From: Aeromicrobium terrae
Lineage (GTDB): Bacteria > Actinomycetota > Actinomycetes > Propionibacteriales > Nocardioidaceae
DNA: 44,375 bases
Reading direction: 5' to 3'
NCBI RefSeq assembly: GCF_008039565.1
Contig: NZ_VDUX01000010.1
Coordinates: forward strand, 1 to 44,375
The stretch's first letter is position 1. The number at the start of each line of letters is the position of its first letter. A program made the position numbers and the translations under genes. The notes beneath the pieces were generated by a model. That model had not been told where the DNA came from. It made no database searches and worked only from the letters and a program-made list of their open reading frames with translations. Positions 30,261 through 37,576 of the stretch are shown one piece after another.

Positions 30261-31328
30261 CTACTCCTCGGAGGACGAGGCCCAGAGGTTCACCCCGTCG
30301 GCGTCGCCGGCCCAGCGATCGATCTCGGCGAGCTCCTCGTCGGTGAAGTCGGTGTTCTCGGCGGCCTTGAGGTTCTCGTCGAGCTGCTCCACCGACGAGA
30401 CCCCGATGACGGCCGACGTGACGCCGCCCGACCGCAGCACCCAGGCCAGGGCCATCTGCGAGAGGGTCTGCCCGCGGCGCTCGGCGACCGCCGCGAGCTG
30501 GCGCAGCCGCTCGCGGTTCTCGTCGGTGAGGATGCTCTCGTCGAACGTCGGTCGCTTGACGGCGCGCTGCACCGGCTCGTCGTTCAGGTACCGGTCGGAC
30601 AGCAGGCCCTGGGCCAGCGCGGTGAACGCGATCGAGCCCATGCCCTCCGCCCGGAGCGTGGCGAGCAGACCGCGCTCGACCCAGCGGTTCAGCATCGAGT
30701 ACGCCGGCTGGTGGATCAGCAGCGGCGTGCCGAGCTCGCGAGCGATGCGGGCCGCCTCGGCCGTGCGCTCCGGCGAGTACGACGAGATGCCGGCGTAGAG
30801 CGCCTTGCCCTGGCGCACCGCGGTGTCGAGGGCGCCGATCGTCTCGGCCACCGGCGTCTCGGTGTCGACGCGGTGCGAGTAGAAGATGTCCACGTAGTCG
30901 ACGCTCATCCGTCCCAGAGACGCGTCGAGGCTGGACAGGATGTACTTCCGCGAGCCGGCGTTGCCGTACGGGCCGGGCCACATGTCCCAGCCGGCCTTGG
31001 TGGAGAGCACCAGCTCGTCGCGGTAAGGCTTGAAGTCCGTGCGCATCATGCGCCCGAAGTTCTCCTCGGCCGAGCCGTACGGGGGGCCGTAGTTGTTGGC
31101 GAGGTCGAAGTGCGTGATGCCCCGGTCGAACGCGTGCCGCAGCACCTCGCGCTGGGTGTCGAACGGCCGGTTGTCGCCGAAGTTGTACCAGAGCCCGACG
31201 GACAGCGGCGGCAGCAGCAGCCCGCTGTCACCGACCCGGCGGTACTCGAGGTTCTGGTACCGGTCGGCCGCGGCGACGTACGGACGGTGCGTCTCCGGGA
31301 CGTCCTGGGCGTAGTAGGCGTCGGTCAT
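30261..31328 (-). CDS. Aldo/keto reductase, YghZ-like
   Basis: Reductase of 355 residues very similar in pattern to YghZ (L-glyceraldehyde-3-phosphate reductase group). The catalytic tetrad is visible in HFDLANNYG (Asp, Tyr), LSTKAGWDMWPGPYG (Lys) and YSHRVD (His). NADPH-binding elements follow (AGISSYSPE, LAQGLLSDRY, VIGVSSVEQL). It reduces small aldehydes and related carbonyls in the cytoplasm. One base separates its ATG from the transglutaminase-like stop (TGACATG) and there is no strong ribosome binding site, so it is translated as the last gene of the ATP-grasp operon. Whether it shares that system's task is unclear. Confidence 0.9.
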   Translation of the reverse strand: MTDAYYAQDVPETHRPYVAAADRYQNLEYRRVGDSGLLLPPLSVGLWYNFGDNRPFDTQREVLRHAFDRGITHFDLANNYGPPYGSAEENFGRMMRTDFKPYRDELVLSTKAGWDMWPGPYGNAGSRKYILSSLDASLGRMSVDYVDIFYSHRVDTETPVAETIGALDTAVRQGKALYAGISSYSPERTAEAARIARELGTPLLIHQPAYSMLNRWVERGLLATLRAEGMGSIAFTALAQGLLSDRYLNDEPVQRAVKRPTFDESILTDENRERLRQLAAVAERRGQTLSQMALAWVLRSGGVTSAVIGVSSVEQLDENLKAAENTDFTDEELAEIDRWAGDADGVNLWASSSEE

Positions 31329-31329
31329 G

Positions 31330-32163
31330 TCAGCGCATCCTCGTGATCTCGACGGTGACGAACAGCTCGGAGTCGCCACGGGTGGAGTAGATGCCCCGCA
31401 GGGGCGGGACGTCCTCGTAGTCGCGGCCGCGGGCGACGACCACGTGCTGCTCACCGACCGGGCGGTCGTTGGTGGGGTCGTAGCCGACCCAGTCACCGTC
31501 CCACCACTCGATCCACGCGTGCGACTCGCCCTCGACCTCCTCGCCGACGGCCGGATCGCTGCCCGGATGAAGGTACCCGGAGACGTAGCGAGCGGGGATA
31601 CCGGCGTCGCGCAGCAGGCCGAGGCTCAGGTGGGCGAAGTCCTGGCAGACGCCGACCCGCGCGTCCCACGCGTCGGCCGCACGGGTGGTGACCTCGGTGG
31701 CGCCGGTGACGTACCGGATCTGCTCGTACAGGTAGGTGCAGACGGCGCGGGCGAAGTCCGTCGGCGTCGCGGCCGTCTCGCGCAACGACGCGGTCGCCTG
31801 CTTGAGCTCCACCGACGGGACCACCCAGTCGGAGAGCTCGAGGTACTCGCACAGGTCGTCCTGCACCTCCGCGAGAGCGGACCACGGCCGTCCCTGCGGC
31901 TCGACCCGGGCCTCCTCGGTCTCGACGAGCGACGTCGCGACGACGCTGAGCTCGGTGTGCGGCTCGGTGACCTCGAACGCCGTGACGGTGGTGCCCCAGT
32001 AGTCGCGGAACTCCGACGTCCAGGGCGTCGGCGTGATGTCGAGCCGGGAGCGGAGCACCTGCTGCGCGGGGGTGGTGAGCGGCGTCATCCGTGCCTCGTT
32101 GAACGACGCGACGGCACCCTTCTCGTAGCGGTAGCCGGTGGAGTGCTTGATCCGGAGCTGCAT
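31330..32163 (-). CDS. Transglutaminase-like cysteine protease-fold protein
   Basis: Protein of 277 residues. An N-terminal beta-rich domain (MQLRIKHSTGYRYEKGAVAS) precedes a transglutaminase-core domain whose triad is Cys173 (RVGVCQDFAHL), His215 (GESHAWIEW) and Asp229 (YDPTN). This is the COG1305 type found with COG2307/COG2308 genes across bacteria. Such enzymes are thought to hydrolyse or form amide bonds in peptides. No signal peptide is seen. Its ATG overlaps the alpha-E gene stop (TGATG), so translation is coupled. In this operon I infer that it processes a peptide made by the ATP-grasp protein. Confidence 0.92.
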   Translation of the reverse strand: MQLRIKHSTGYRYEKGAVASFNEARMTPLTTPAQQVLRSRLDITPTPWTSEFRDYWGTTVTAFEVTEPHTELSVVATSLVETEEARVEPQGRPWSALAEVQDDLCEYLELSDWVVPSVELKQATASLRETAATPTDFARAVCTYLYEQIRYVTGATEVTTRAADAWDARVGVCQDFAHLSLGLLRDAGIPARYVSGYLHPGSDPAVGEEVEGESHAWIEWWDGDWVGYDPTNDRPVGEQHVVVARGRDYEDVPPLRGIYSTRGDSELFVTVEITRMR

Positions 32164-33089
32164 CAGAGGACCACCCCTCCGGTCCACTGGTAGTAGTCGT
32201 GCTGGGCGAAGTAGCGCGCGGCCACGGCGTCGCTCGCGGCGGCGCAGCTGCGCTGGAGGCGCTCCATCTCCACCGGCAGGTCGAAGACGAGCTCGTCGAG
32301 CGGCCGGTACTCCAGCTCGGTGCGGGCCCGGCCGAGGAGCCGCTGCGCCTCGTCGCTGAACCCGGAGCGCGGGCCGACGTTGGCGAGCTTGCCGAGCGCC
32401 TTCTCCGCCTCCATCAACGACGACACGATGGAGCGCGGGAACCAGCGGTCGAGCAGCAGGAACTCGGCGGCCTGCCGGTCGGCCTCGGTGCCGCGGTAGG
32501 CGCGGATGAACGCCTCGTACGCGCCGCACGCGCGCAGCGTGGTGGGCCACGCCACCTGCGGCCCGGAGGCCAGCGCCGCGGTGGAGAGCAGGCGGGCGGT
32601 CATGTCGGCGCGCTCGATGCTGCGGCCGAGGATGTAGAACTGCCAGCCGTCGTCGCGCGTCATCGTCTCCGCGGCGATGCCGGAGATCATCGCCATCCGG
32701 CCGCGCACCCAGCTGAACATCTGCGGCGGGCGCATGGCTCGCGCGCTGCTGAGGCCGCGCCACGTGGTGTTGATGGCGGTCCAGAGGTCGGTGGAGAGCG
32801 TCTCCCGCGCGCTGCGGGCGCTCTCCCGCGAGCCGCTGATGGCCGCCGCGATCGACGTCGGGGAGTCGGGGTTGTGGGCGAGCAGGTCGAGGATCATCCA
32901 GCGGTTCGGCGTCCCGGTGTACTCCTCGACGCCCATGACGCTGAGCAGCTGCTCGCACGACGTCCGCTCGTCCATGCCGTGGTCCTCCACGAGCACCTGC
33001 ATCTGCACGTCGAGGATGCGCGCGGTGTCGTCGGCCCGCTCGAGGTAGCGGCCGATCCAGAACAGGGACTCCGCGATGCGACTCAGCAT
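32163..33089 (-). CDS. Alpha-E domain protein (COG2307)
   Basis: All-helical protein of 308 residues. The family opening MLSRIAESLFWIGRYLERAD is almost invariant, with TARILD right behind it; a second copy of the motif, FYILGRSIERADMTARLL, marks the internal repeat. GTPNRWMILDLL and RSARETLSTDLW are also typical. No catalytic role is proven; the family always travels with circularly permuted ATP-grasp and transglutaminase genes and is proposed to be part of a peptide-synthesising or tagging complex. It overlaps the ATP-grasp gene by seven bases (ATGCTGA), directly after a polyglutamine-coding tract. Confidence 0.93.
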   Translation of the reverse strand: MLSRIAESLFWIGRYLERADDTARILDVQMQVLVEDHGMDERTSCEQLLSVMGVEEYTGTPNRWMILDLLAHNPDSPTSIAAAISGSRESARSARETLSTDLWTAINTTWRGLSSARAMRPPQMFSWVRGRMAMISGIAAETMTRDDGWQFYILGRSIERADMTARLLSTAALASGPQVAWPTTLRACGAYEAFIRAYRGTEADRQAAEFLLLDRWFPRSIVSSLMEAEKALGKLANVGPRSGFSDEAQRLLGRARTELEYRPLDELVFDLPVEMERLQRSCAAASDAVAARYFAQHDYYQWTGGVVL

Positions 33090-34687
33090 GAGGACCGCCC
33101 CTGCTGTTGCTGCTGCTGTTGCTGCTGCATGTCCGCCCCCGGCGAGACGTCGAGGTCCGGGCTCTGCTGATGGGGAGTTCCGGCGACGGGCGTCGCCCGC
33201 GGGACGCCGGCCTCCTCCGCGGCCTCGTCGGTGGGGCCGGCAAGCACCCAGGTGTCCTTGGAGCCGCCGCCGCGACTGGAGTTCACGATCAGCTCGCCCT
33301 CCGGCAGCGCGACGCGGGTGAGGCCACCAGGCAGCACCCAGACGTCGTCGCCGTCGTGCACGGCGAACGGCCGGAGGTCGACGTGCCGTGGGCGGATGCC
33401 GTCCTCCACCAGCGTCGGGACGGTGGAGAGCGACACCACTGGCTGGGCGATCCACGCCCGCGGGTCGGCGCGGATCTTGCCGCGCAGCGCGTCGAGCTCT
33501 TCCTGCGTGGCGGCCGGACCGATCACGATGCCCTTGCCACCCGACCCGTCGACCGGCTTGAGCACCAGCTCGTCGAGCCGGTCGAGCACCTCCTCGCGGG
33601 CGTCCTCGTCGCCGAGCCGCCAGGTGTCGACGTTGCGCAGGATCGGCTCCTCGGACAGGTAGTAGCGGATCAGGTCGGGCACGTACGTGTAGAGCAGCTT
33701 GTCGTCGGCCACGCCGTTGCCCACCGCGTTGGCGATGGTCACGTGGCCGGCGCGCGCGGCGTTGATGATGCCGGGGACGCCGAGCGAGGACTCGGGTCGG
33801 AACTGGACGGGGTCGAGCCAGTCGTCGTCGATGCGCCGGTAGATGACGTGCACCGGCTCGAGGCCCTGCGTGGTGCGCATGAGGACGCGGCCGCCGCGGC
33901 ACACCAGGTCGCGTCCCTCGACGAGCTCGACGCCCATCGTGCGGGCGAGCAGCGTGTGCTCGAAGTACGCGGAGTTGTAGACGCCCGGCGTGAGCACGAC
34001 GACGGTCGGGTCGCTGACGCCGGCGGGCGCCGCCTTCCGGAGAGCCGCGAGCAGCGCGCGCGAGTACTGGGCGACCGGGCGGATGCGGTGGTCGGCGAAC
34101 ACCTCGGGCAGGGCGGCGGAGAGCGCGCGCCGGTTGGTCATCACGTACGAGACGCCGGACGGGCATCGCACGTTGTCCTCGAGCACGCGGAAGTCGCCCT
34201 CGCCGTCGCGGATCAGGTCGACGCCGGAGACATGGATGCGGACGCCGTTGGCCGGCTCGAGCCCGGCGACGACGCGGTGGAAGTGCGGGGAGGAGGTGAC
34301 GACCGACCTCGGCACGACCCCGTCGGCGAACAGCTCGCCGGACCCGTAGACGTCGGCCAGGAACGCCTCGAGCGCCCGCACCCGCTGCCGGACACCGTGG
34401 TCGACCTGCTGCCACTGCTCCGCCTCGATCAGCCGCGGCACGATGTCGAGCGGGAACGGCCGCTCCTCGCCGGCGACGCCGAACGTGATGCCCTGGTCGA
34501 GGTACGACGACGCCAGCGCGTCGGCCCGCTGCCGGACCTCCTCGTCGCCCATCGTCTGGAACGCGTCCCGGATCTCGAGGTAGCTCTCGCGCGTCACCAT
34601 GGATCGCGCGTCCTCACCCATGCGCTCATACATCTCGTCGAACCCGGACACGGGTCCGTAGCCCTCGAAGAGATGTGCGTCGCTCAC
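33083..34687 (-). CDS. Circularly permuted ATP-grasp protein (COG2308) with polyglutamine tail
   Basis: Protein of 534 residues of the circularly permuted ATP-grasp type, predicted to make amide bonds using ATP. Diagnostic segments are LEDNVRCPSGVSYVMTNR (from residue 169), YRRIDDDWLDP (283-293), the Gly-rich KPVDGSGGKG (377-386) and NSSRGGGSKDTWVL. The C-terminal extension is unusual: after PHQQSPDLDVSPGADM come nine consecutive Gln and then GRSSC. The tract is coded by mixed CAG and CAA codons, 12 bases before the overlap with the alpha-E start. The GTG start has TAGACA six bases upstream, implying a leaderless message. It heads the four-gene operon. Confidence 0.93.
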   Translation of the reverse strand: MSDAHLFEGYGPVSGFDEMYERMGEDARSMVTRESYLEIRDAFQTMGDEEVRQRADALASSYLDQGITFGVAGEERPFPLDIVPRLIEAEQWQQVDHGVRQRVRALEAFLADVYGSGELFADGVVPRSVVTSSPHFHRVVAGLEPANGVRIHVSGVDLIRDGEGDFRVLEDNVRCPSGVSYVMTNRRALSAALPEVFADHRIRPVAQYSRALLAALRKAAPAGVSDPTVVVLTPGVYNSAYFEHTLLARTMGVELVEGRDLVCRGGRVLMRTTQGLEPVHVIYRRIDDDWLDPVQFRPESSLGVPGIINAARAGHVTIANAVGNGVADDKLLYTYVPDLIRYYLSEEPILRNVDTWRLGDEDAREEVLDRLDELVLKPVDGSGGKGIVIGPAATQEELDALRGKIRADPRAWIAQPVVSLSTVPTLVEDGIRPRHVDLRPFAVHDGDDVWVLPGGLTRVALPEGELIVNSSRGGGSKDTWVLAGPTDEAAEEAGVPRATPVAGTPHQQSPDLDVSPGADMQQQQQQQQQGRSSC

Positions 34688-34731
34688 GTCCCTTGTCTAC
34701 CGAACCGGGCCTGGTCGTGCATCCCACGTCA

Positions 34732-34755
34732 CATTGTTTGGGGCACCAAACATTG
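34732..34755 (+). promoter_or_regulatory. MarR/OhrR-type operator and promoter
   Basis: CATTGTTTGG and CCAAACATTG are inverted with nine of ten matches around GGCA; TGTTTGG/CCAAACA are perfect. It overlaps a possible -35 (TTGTTT, 34734) that is 17 bases from CACACT (34757-34762), which in turn ends six bases before the regulator's ATG. Binding would therefore shut off the regulator itself. The ATP-grasp promoter (34699-34694) lies only 33 bases to the left and may also be affected. Confidence 0.68.
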
Positions 34756-34768
34756 CCACACTTGAGGC

Positions 34769-35218
34769 ATGGAAGCCGACCGAGATCCCCTGGCCCTCGA
34801 CGAGCAGCTGTGCTTCGCGCTCGCCGTCGCCTCCCGCGCCGTCGTCATGGCCTACCGCCCGGTGCTGGAGCCGATCGGGCTCACGCACCCGCAGTACCTG
34901 GTCATGCTCGCCCTCTGGCAGCACGGCGAGGTGTCGGTCGGCGAGCTCAGCACGCTGCTCCACCTCGACGCCGGCACCTTGTCTCCGCTGCTGAAGCGCC
35001 TGGAGCGCGCCGGTCTCGTCGACCGGACCCGGTCGCCGGAGGACGAGCGCGTCGTGCGGGTCTCGCTGACGCAGGACGGCAAGCGGCTCCGCCGGCGGGC
35101 GCTGCAGGTCCCGACGACGATGCTCGAGAAGTTCGGCATGGACGTCTCCGACCTCGACGACGTCAACCGCGTCCTGCACGGGATCATCGACCGAGCCGCC
35201 GCCGTGAGTGCCGCATGA
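34769..35218 (+). CDS. MarR-family regulator, OhrR-like
   Basis: Winged-helix repressor of 149 residues. The N-terminal LDEQLCFALAVASR has Cys15 at the position of the peroxide-sensing Cys in OhrR, and LTHPQYLVMLALW, LDAGTLSPLLKRLERAGLV and RSPEDERVVRVSLT form the wing-helix DNA-binding region as in OhrR. In that family, oxidation of the Cys by organic hydroperoxide releases DNA. No ohr peroxidase gene is adjacent, which is odd; the only coupled gene is a small membrane protein starting within its stop (ATGA). The palindromic operator directly upstream points to autoregulation. Confidence 0.87.
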   Translation: MEADRDPLALDEQLCFALAVASRAVVMAYRPVLEPIGLTHPQYLVMLALWQHGEVSVGELSTLLHLDAGTLSPLLKRLERAGLVDRTRSPEDERVVRVSLTQDGKRLRRRALQVPTTMLEKFGMDVSDLDDVNRVLHGIIDRAAAVSAA

Positions 35219-35511
35219 GTGCCACGAAGACCACCGACTCGCCGTCGCTGATCCGCGTGCAGCGCCGCGTCTTCGCCATCGGCTTCTTCACCGTCACCAT
35301 CCACGGCGTGCTCGGGCTGATCGGCGTCGCGCACGTGCTGGTCGGTCAGGACCGGCACTCGGACGCCGTGGCACTGGTGTTCATGTCCGGCGTCGCGGCG
35401 GTGCTCGTCTACCTCGGCGTGCGGGCCATCCTGGCCAAGCCGTTCTGGTCGCCGGCGTGGATCGCGCTCGCCCTGACGCCGACGGCGGCCGCCTTCATCT
35501 GGGTGGTCTGA
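35215..35511 (+). CDS. Small membrane protein coupled to the MarR regulator
   Basis: Protein of 98 residues with three hydrophobic segments (VFAIGFFTVTIHGVLGLIGV, AVALVFMSGVAAVLVYLGV and WIALALTPTAAAFIWVV) and a polar N-terminus. I do not recognise the family. The ATG overlaps the regulator's stop in ATGA, so the two are expressed together under the same palindromic operator, suggesting that it is the regulator's target. It has no conserved charged residues within the membrane parts apart from one His. The last 17 bases overlap a small convergent gene. Confidence 0.78.
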   Translation: MSATKTTDSPSLIRVQRRVFAIGFFTVTIHGVLGLIGVAHVLVGQDRHSDAVALVFMSGVAAVLVYLGVRAILAKPFWSPAWIALALTPTAAAFIWVV

Positions 35512-35635
35512 CCCCGTCGACGGTCGGCACGTCGGCGCTCCACCGCGCCTCGCGCTCCTCGTCCGACTGCTCCCACCACGGCACGCCGCGCTCGCCGAGC
35601 GCGACGTGGTGGCCGTCTGGTGTCGTCTCGGGCAC
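35495..35635 (-). CDS. Small acidic protein of 46 residues
   Basis: An open frame reading VPETTPDGHHVALGERGVPW and continuing WEQSDEEREARWSADVPTVD before ending GVRPPR. It fills an otherwise empty 209-base gap. Almost every codon ends in G or C, as in real genes here. GTG is the start, with TAGCGT seven bases upstream, the same leaderless pattern as its neighbours. The composition is Trp- and Glu-rich with no membrane segment. I do not recognise it. It converges on and overlaps the small membrane-protein gene by 17 bases. The codon and promoter evidence is good but no homologue could be checked. Confidence 0.55.
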   Translation of the reverse strand: MPETTPDGHHVALGERGVPWWEQSDEEREARWSADVPTVDGVRPPR

Positions 35636-35720
35636 GGCGCCGACGCTAGACGCCACGCGTGACGACCGCACCCGGATCCATGCCTGGGAGGGCTAGGATT
35701 TCGCCAGAAAGGTGCGGCCG

Positions 35721-36182
35721 ATGGCGGATTCCTACGTCCTGGTGCTCAACGCGAGCTACGAGCCCCTGCAGCGCGTCTCCCTGCGCCACGCCATCAAGAT
35801 GCTGGTCCGCGAGGTCGCCGTCGTCGAGGAGGAGGCCGGCGGCACGTTCGGCCCGTTCCCCGTGCCCAAGGTGCTGCGACTCGTCCGCTACGTCGTGGCC
35901 AAGTGGCGGCACCGACGTGGCCACCTGTGCACGAAGTCGGCCATCAAGGCCCGCGACCGCATGTGCGCGTACTGCGGCGGCTCGGCCGAGACCGTCGACC
36001 ACATCGTGCCGCGCAGCCGAGGTGGCGGGCTGACGTGGGAGAACGCCGTCGCCGCCTGCCTGCGCTGCAACCACCGCAAGGCCGACCGCACCCCGGCCGA
36101 GGCGGGCATGACCCTGCTGCTCCAGCCGTCGGCGCCACCGGCCTGGTCCTGGCACCCACCAGCGGCCGAGCAGCCTGCCTGA
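35721..36182 (+). CDS. HNH endonuclease-family protein
   Basis: Protein of 153 residues. The N-terminal half (YVLVLNASYEPLQRVSLRHA, KMLVREVAVVEEE) is the conserved actinobacterial extension. The HNH domain has a zinc pair CAYC and CLRC and the catalytic core VDHIVPRSRGG, then NHRKADRTPAEA. Such stand-alone HNH proteins are chromosomal and widespread in Actinobacteria; the role may be in repair or DNA processing but is unproven. The start ATG is served by AGAAAGG eight bases upstream, and TAGGAT at 35694 gives a -10, so this gene has a short conventional leader. A GTG three codons earlier is less likely. Confidence 0.88.
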   Translation: MADSYVLVLNASYEPLQRVSLRHAIKMLVREVAVVEEEAGGTFGPFPVPKVLRLVRYVVAKWRHRRGHLCTKSAIKARDRMCAYCGGSAETVDHIVPRSRGGGLTWENAVAACLRCNHRKADRTPAEAGMTLLLQPSAPPAWSWHPPAAEQPA

Positions 36183-36186
36183 CCGT

Positions 36187-36543
36187 TCAGCCCTTGGCGT
36201 AGGTCTCCGCGCTCTCGAACTCGAAGCCGACGGCCGGCTCGTCACCGATCACCCACGCGTCGTGACCCGGCTCGATCACGTACGCCGTGCCCGCGCTGAT
36301 GGTGGCGGTGCTCCCGTCGTCGTGCGCGACCTCGAGCTGCCCGGACACCAGGGCGCCGACGTGGCGGGCCTGGCACGAGTCGGTGCCCACGACGGGCTTG
36401 ACGCACTCCGACCACTTCCAGCCCGGCTGGAACGTGGTGCGCGCGACGGTGGCTCCGGACAGCCGGACGACGTCGACCGCCGTCTTCGGCGGTGTGCGCT
36501 GCTCGTCCGGTGAGTCGAAGGACTTGCTCGACAGACTGGTCAT
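36187..36543 (-). CDS. Cupin-domain protein
   Basis: Small beta-barrel protein of 118 residues. The cupin core is FQPGWKWSECVKPVVGTDSC, HVGALVSGQLEVAHDDGSTA and AGTAYVIEPGHDAWVIGDE. The classic motif 1 GxHxH is not intact, as only one His appears at the usual site (RHVG), so metal binding is uncertain; the final GHDAW may supply another ligand. The start ATG has AGGAGG. It is downstream of the siderophore-interacting-protein gene on the same strand but separated by a hairpin (CCCTGG-AACA-CCAGGG at 36591-36606), so it may have independent expression. No specific function can be assigned. Confidence 0.82.
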   Translation of the reverse strand: MTSLSSKSFDSPDEQRTPPKTAVDVVRLSGATVARTTFQPGWKWSECVKPVVGTDSCQARHVGALVSGQLEVAHDDGSTATISAGTAYVIEPGHDAWVIGDEPAVGFEFESAETYAKG

Positions 36544-36640
36544 GATTCCTCCTGCATGACGCCCCGATGTCTCGAGCGTGGCCCTGAAATCCCTGGAACA
36601 CCAGGGGTCGGTGCGTGACGGACCGGTGACGTGCAGGGTC

Positions 36641-37531
36641 TCAGAGACCGGCGTTCTCGTAGATGTCGTCCAGGGCGTCGAGGTAGGCGCCCTCGTCGTC
36701 GCCGACCTGGGCACGGGCGCGCTCGGCCTCCGCCGTGAGCTGGTCGGCGACCTCCTCGTAACGCCGGTTCCAGCGCTCCGCGTCGAGCTGCCAGTAGCCG
36801 CACGCGTAGAAGTCGGACTGCGGCCAGCCGAGCTCGCGACGCAGGTGACGGCGGACGGCGCGGCTCGCGCTGGCCTCGCCGGCCAGCCAGACGTACCGGC
36901 TGCCCGCGGTCGGCAGGTCGTGCTCGACGACGGCCGCGGTCAGGGCGCCGATCACGTCGGTGTCGGAGTCCACGACCCGCCAGGTCACCGTGACGTCGGC
37001 CGGGCTCGGGAGCGGGATCTCGTCGTCTGGGCTGGTGGTCACGACCACGACCTCGGCTCGCTGCCCGACCTCCAGGCCCCGCAGGATGCGGCCCGCAGCG
37101 GGCACACCGGTGAGGTCGCAGACCAGCAGCTGCCGCTCCGTGTCCGGCGACGCCGTGTAGAGGCCGTGCGGGTCGGTGATGCCGACCGCGTCGCCGGGCC
37201 GGCACGTGCGCGCCCAGTCGGAGCCGATGCCCTCGTCGTGCAGGGCGACGTCGACGTCCACCTGCACGCTCCCCTCGACGACGCGGTGGTCGGAGATCGT
37301 GTAGACCCGGGCGGCCGGCTCGACGGCGCCCTCGGGGTAGGTGACCGTCCAGTCGTCGTCGATCGTCGGCAGGAAGAGCTCGGCGCCCGTCGGCGGGATC
37401 ATCACGCGGACGTACTCGTCGGGGATGCCGGTGGACTCGTAGTCGTCGGGCACGCCGAGCGTGATGGAGACCAGGTGCGACGAGAGCGTGCGGCGGCCGA
37501 GGACGGTGGCGGCATGGGTGCGGACGGTCAT
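36641..37531 (-). CDS. Siderophore-interacting protein (ferric-siderophore reductase type)
   Basis: FAD/NADPH-type flavoreductase of 296 residues in the SIP family, which reduces ferric siderophores so that iron is released in the cytoplasm. Landmarks are the FAD-binding ARVYTISDHRVVEG, the following GDAVGITDPHGLY, the NAD(P)H domain RYVWLAGEASASRAVRRHL and YACGYWQLDAERWN. The ATG is only two bases from an iron box, so expression should be switched on by iron starvation. No siderophore-synthesis or uptake genes are beside it. The stop codon lies in a 13-base perfect palindrome GGTCTCAGAGACC. Confidence 0.93.
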   Translation of the reverse strand: MTVRTHAATVLGRRTLSSHLVSITLGVPDDYESTGIPDEYVRVMIPPTGAELFLPTIDDDWTVTYPEGAVEPAARVYTISDHRVVEGSVQVDVDVALHDEGIGSDWARTCRPGDAVGITDPHGLYTASPDTERQLLVCDLTGVPAAGRILRGLEVGQRAEVVVVTTSPDDEIPLPSPADVTVTWRVVDSDTDVIGALTAAVVEHDLPTAGSRYVWLAGEASASRAVRRHLRRELGWPQSDFYACGYWQLDAERWNRRYEEVADQLTAEAERARAQVGDDEGAYLDALDDIYENAGL

Positions 37532-37533
37532 GG

Positions 37534-37552
37534 TTAGGTCAGCCTAACTTGG
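37534..37552 (-). promoter_or_regulatory. Iron box (DtxR/IdeR-type operator) upstream of the siderophore-interacting protein
   Basis: TTAGGTCAGCCTAACTTGG has perfect inverted GTTAGG/CCTAAC arms and agrees with 14 of 19 positions of the DtxR/IdeR consensus. On the minus strand its AGTTAGGCTGACCTAACC contains TAGGCT, a likely -10 for the gene. Iron-loaded repressor would block transcription here. It also lies 12 bases before the -10 of the divergent FemAB-like gene and could affect that promoter. Confidence 0.78.
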
Positions 37553-37576
37553 TCCTTCGCCCGTAGACTTCAGCGG

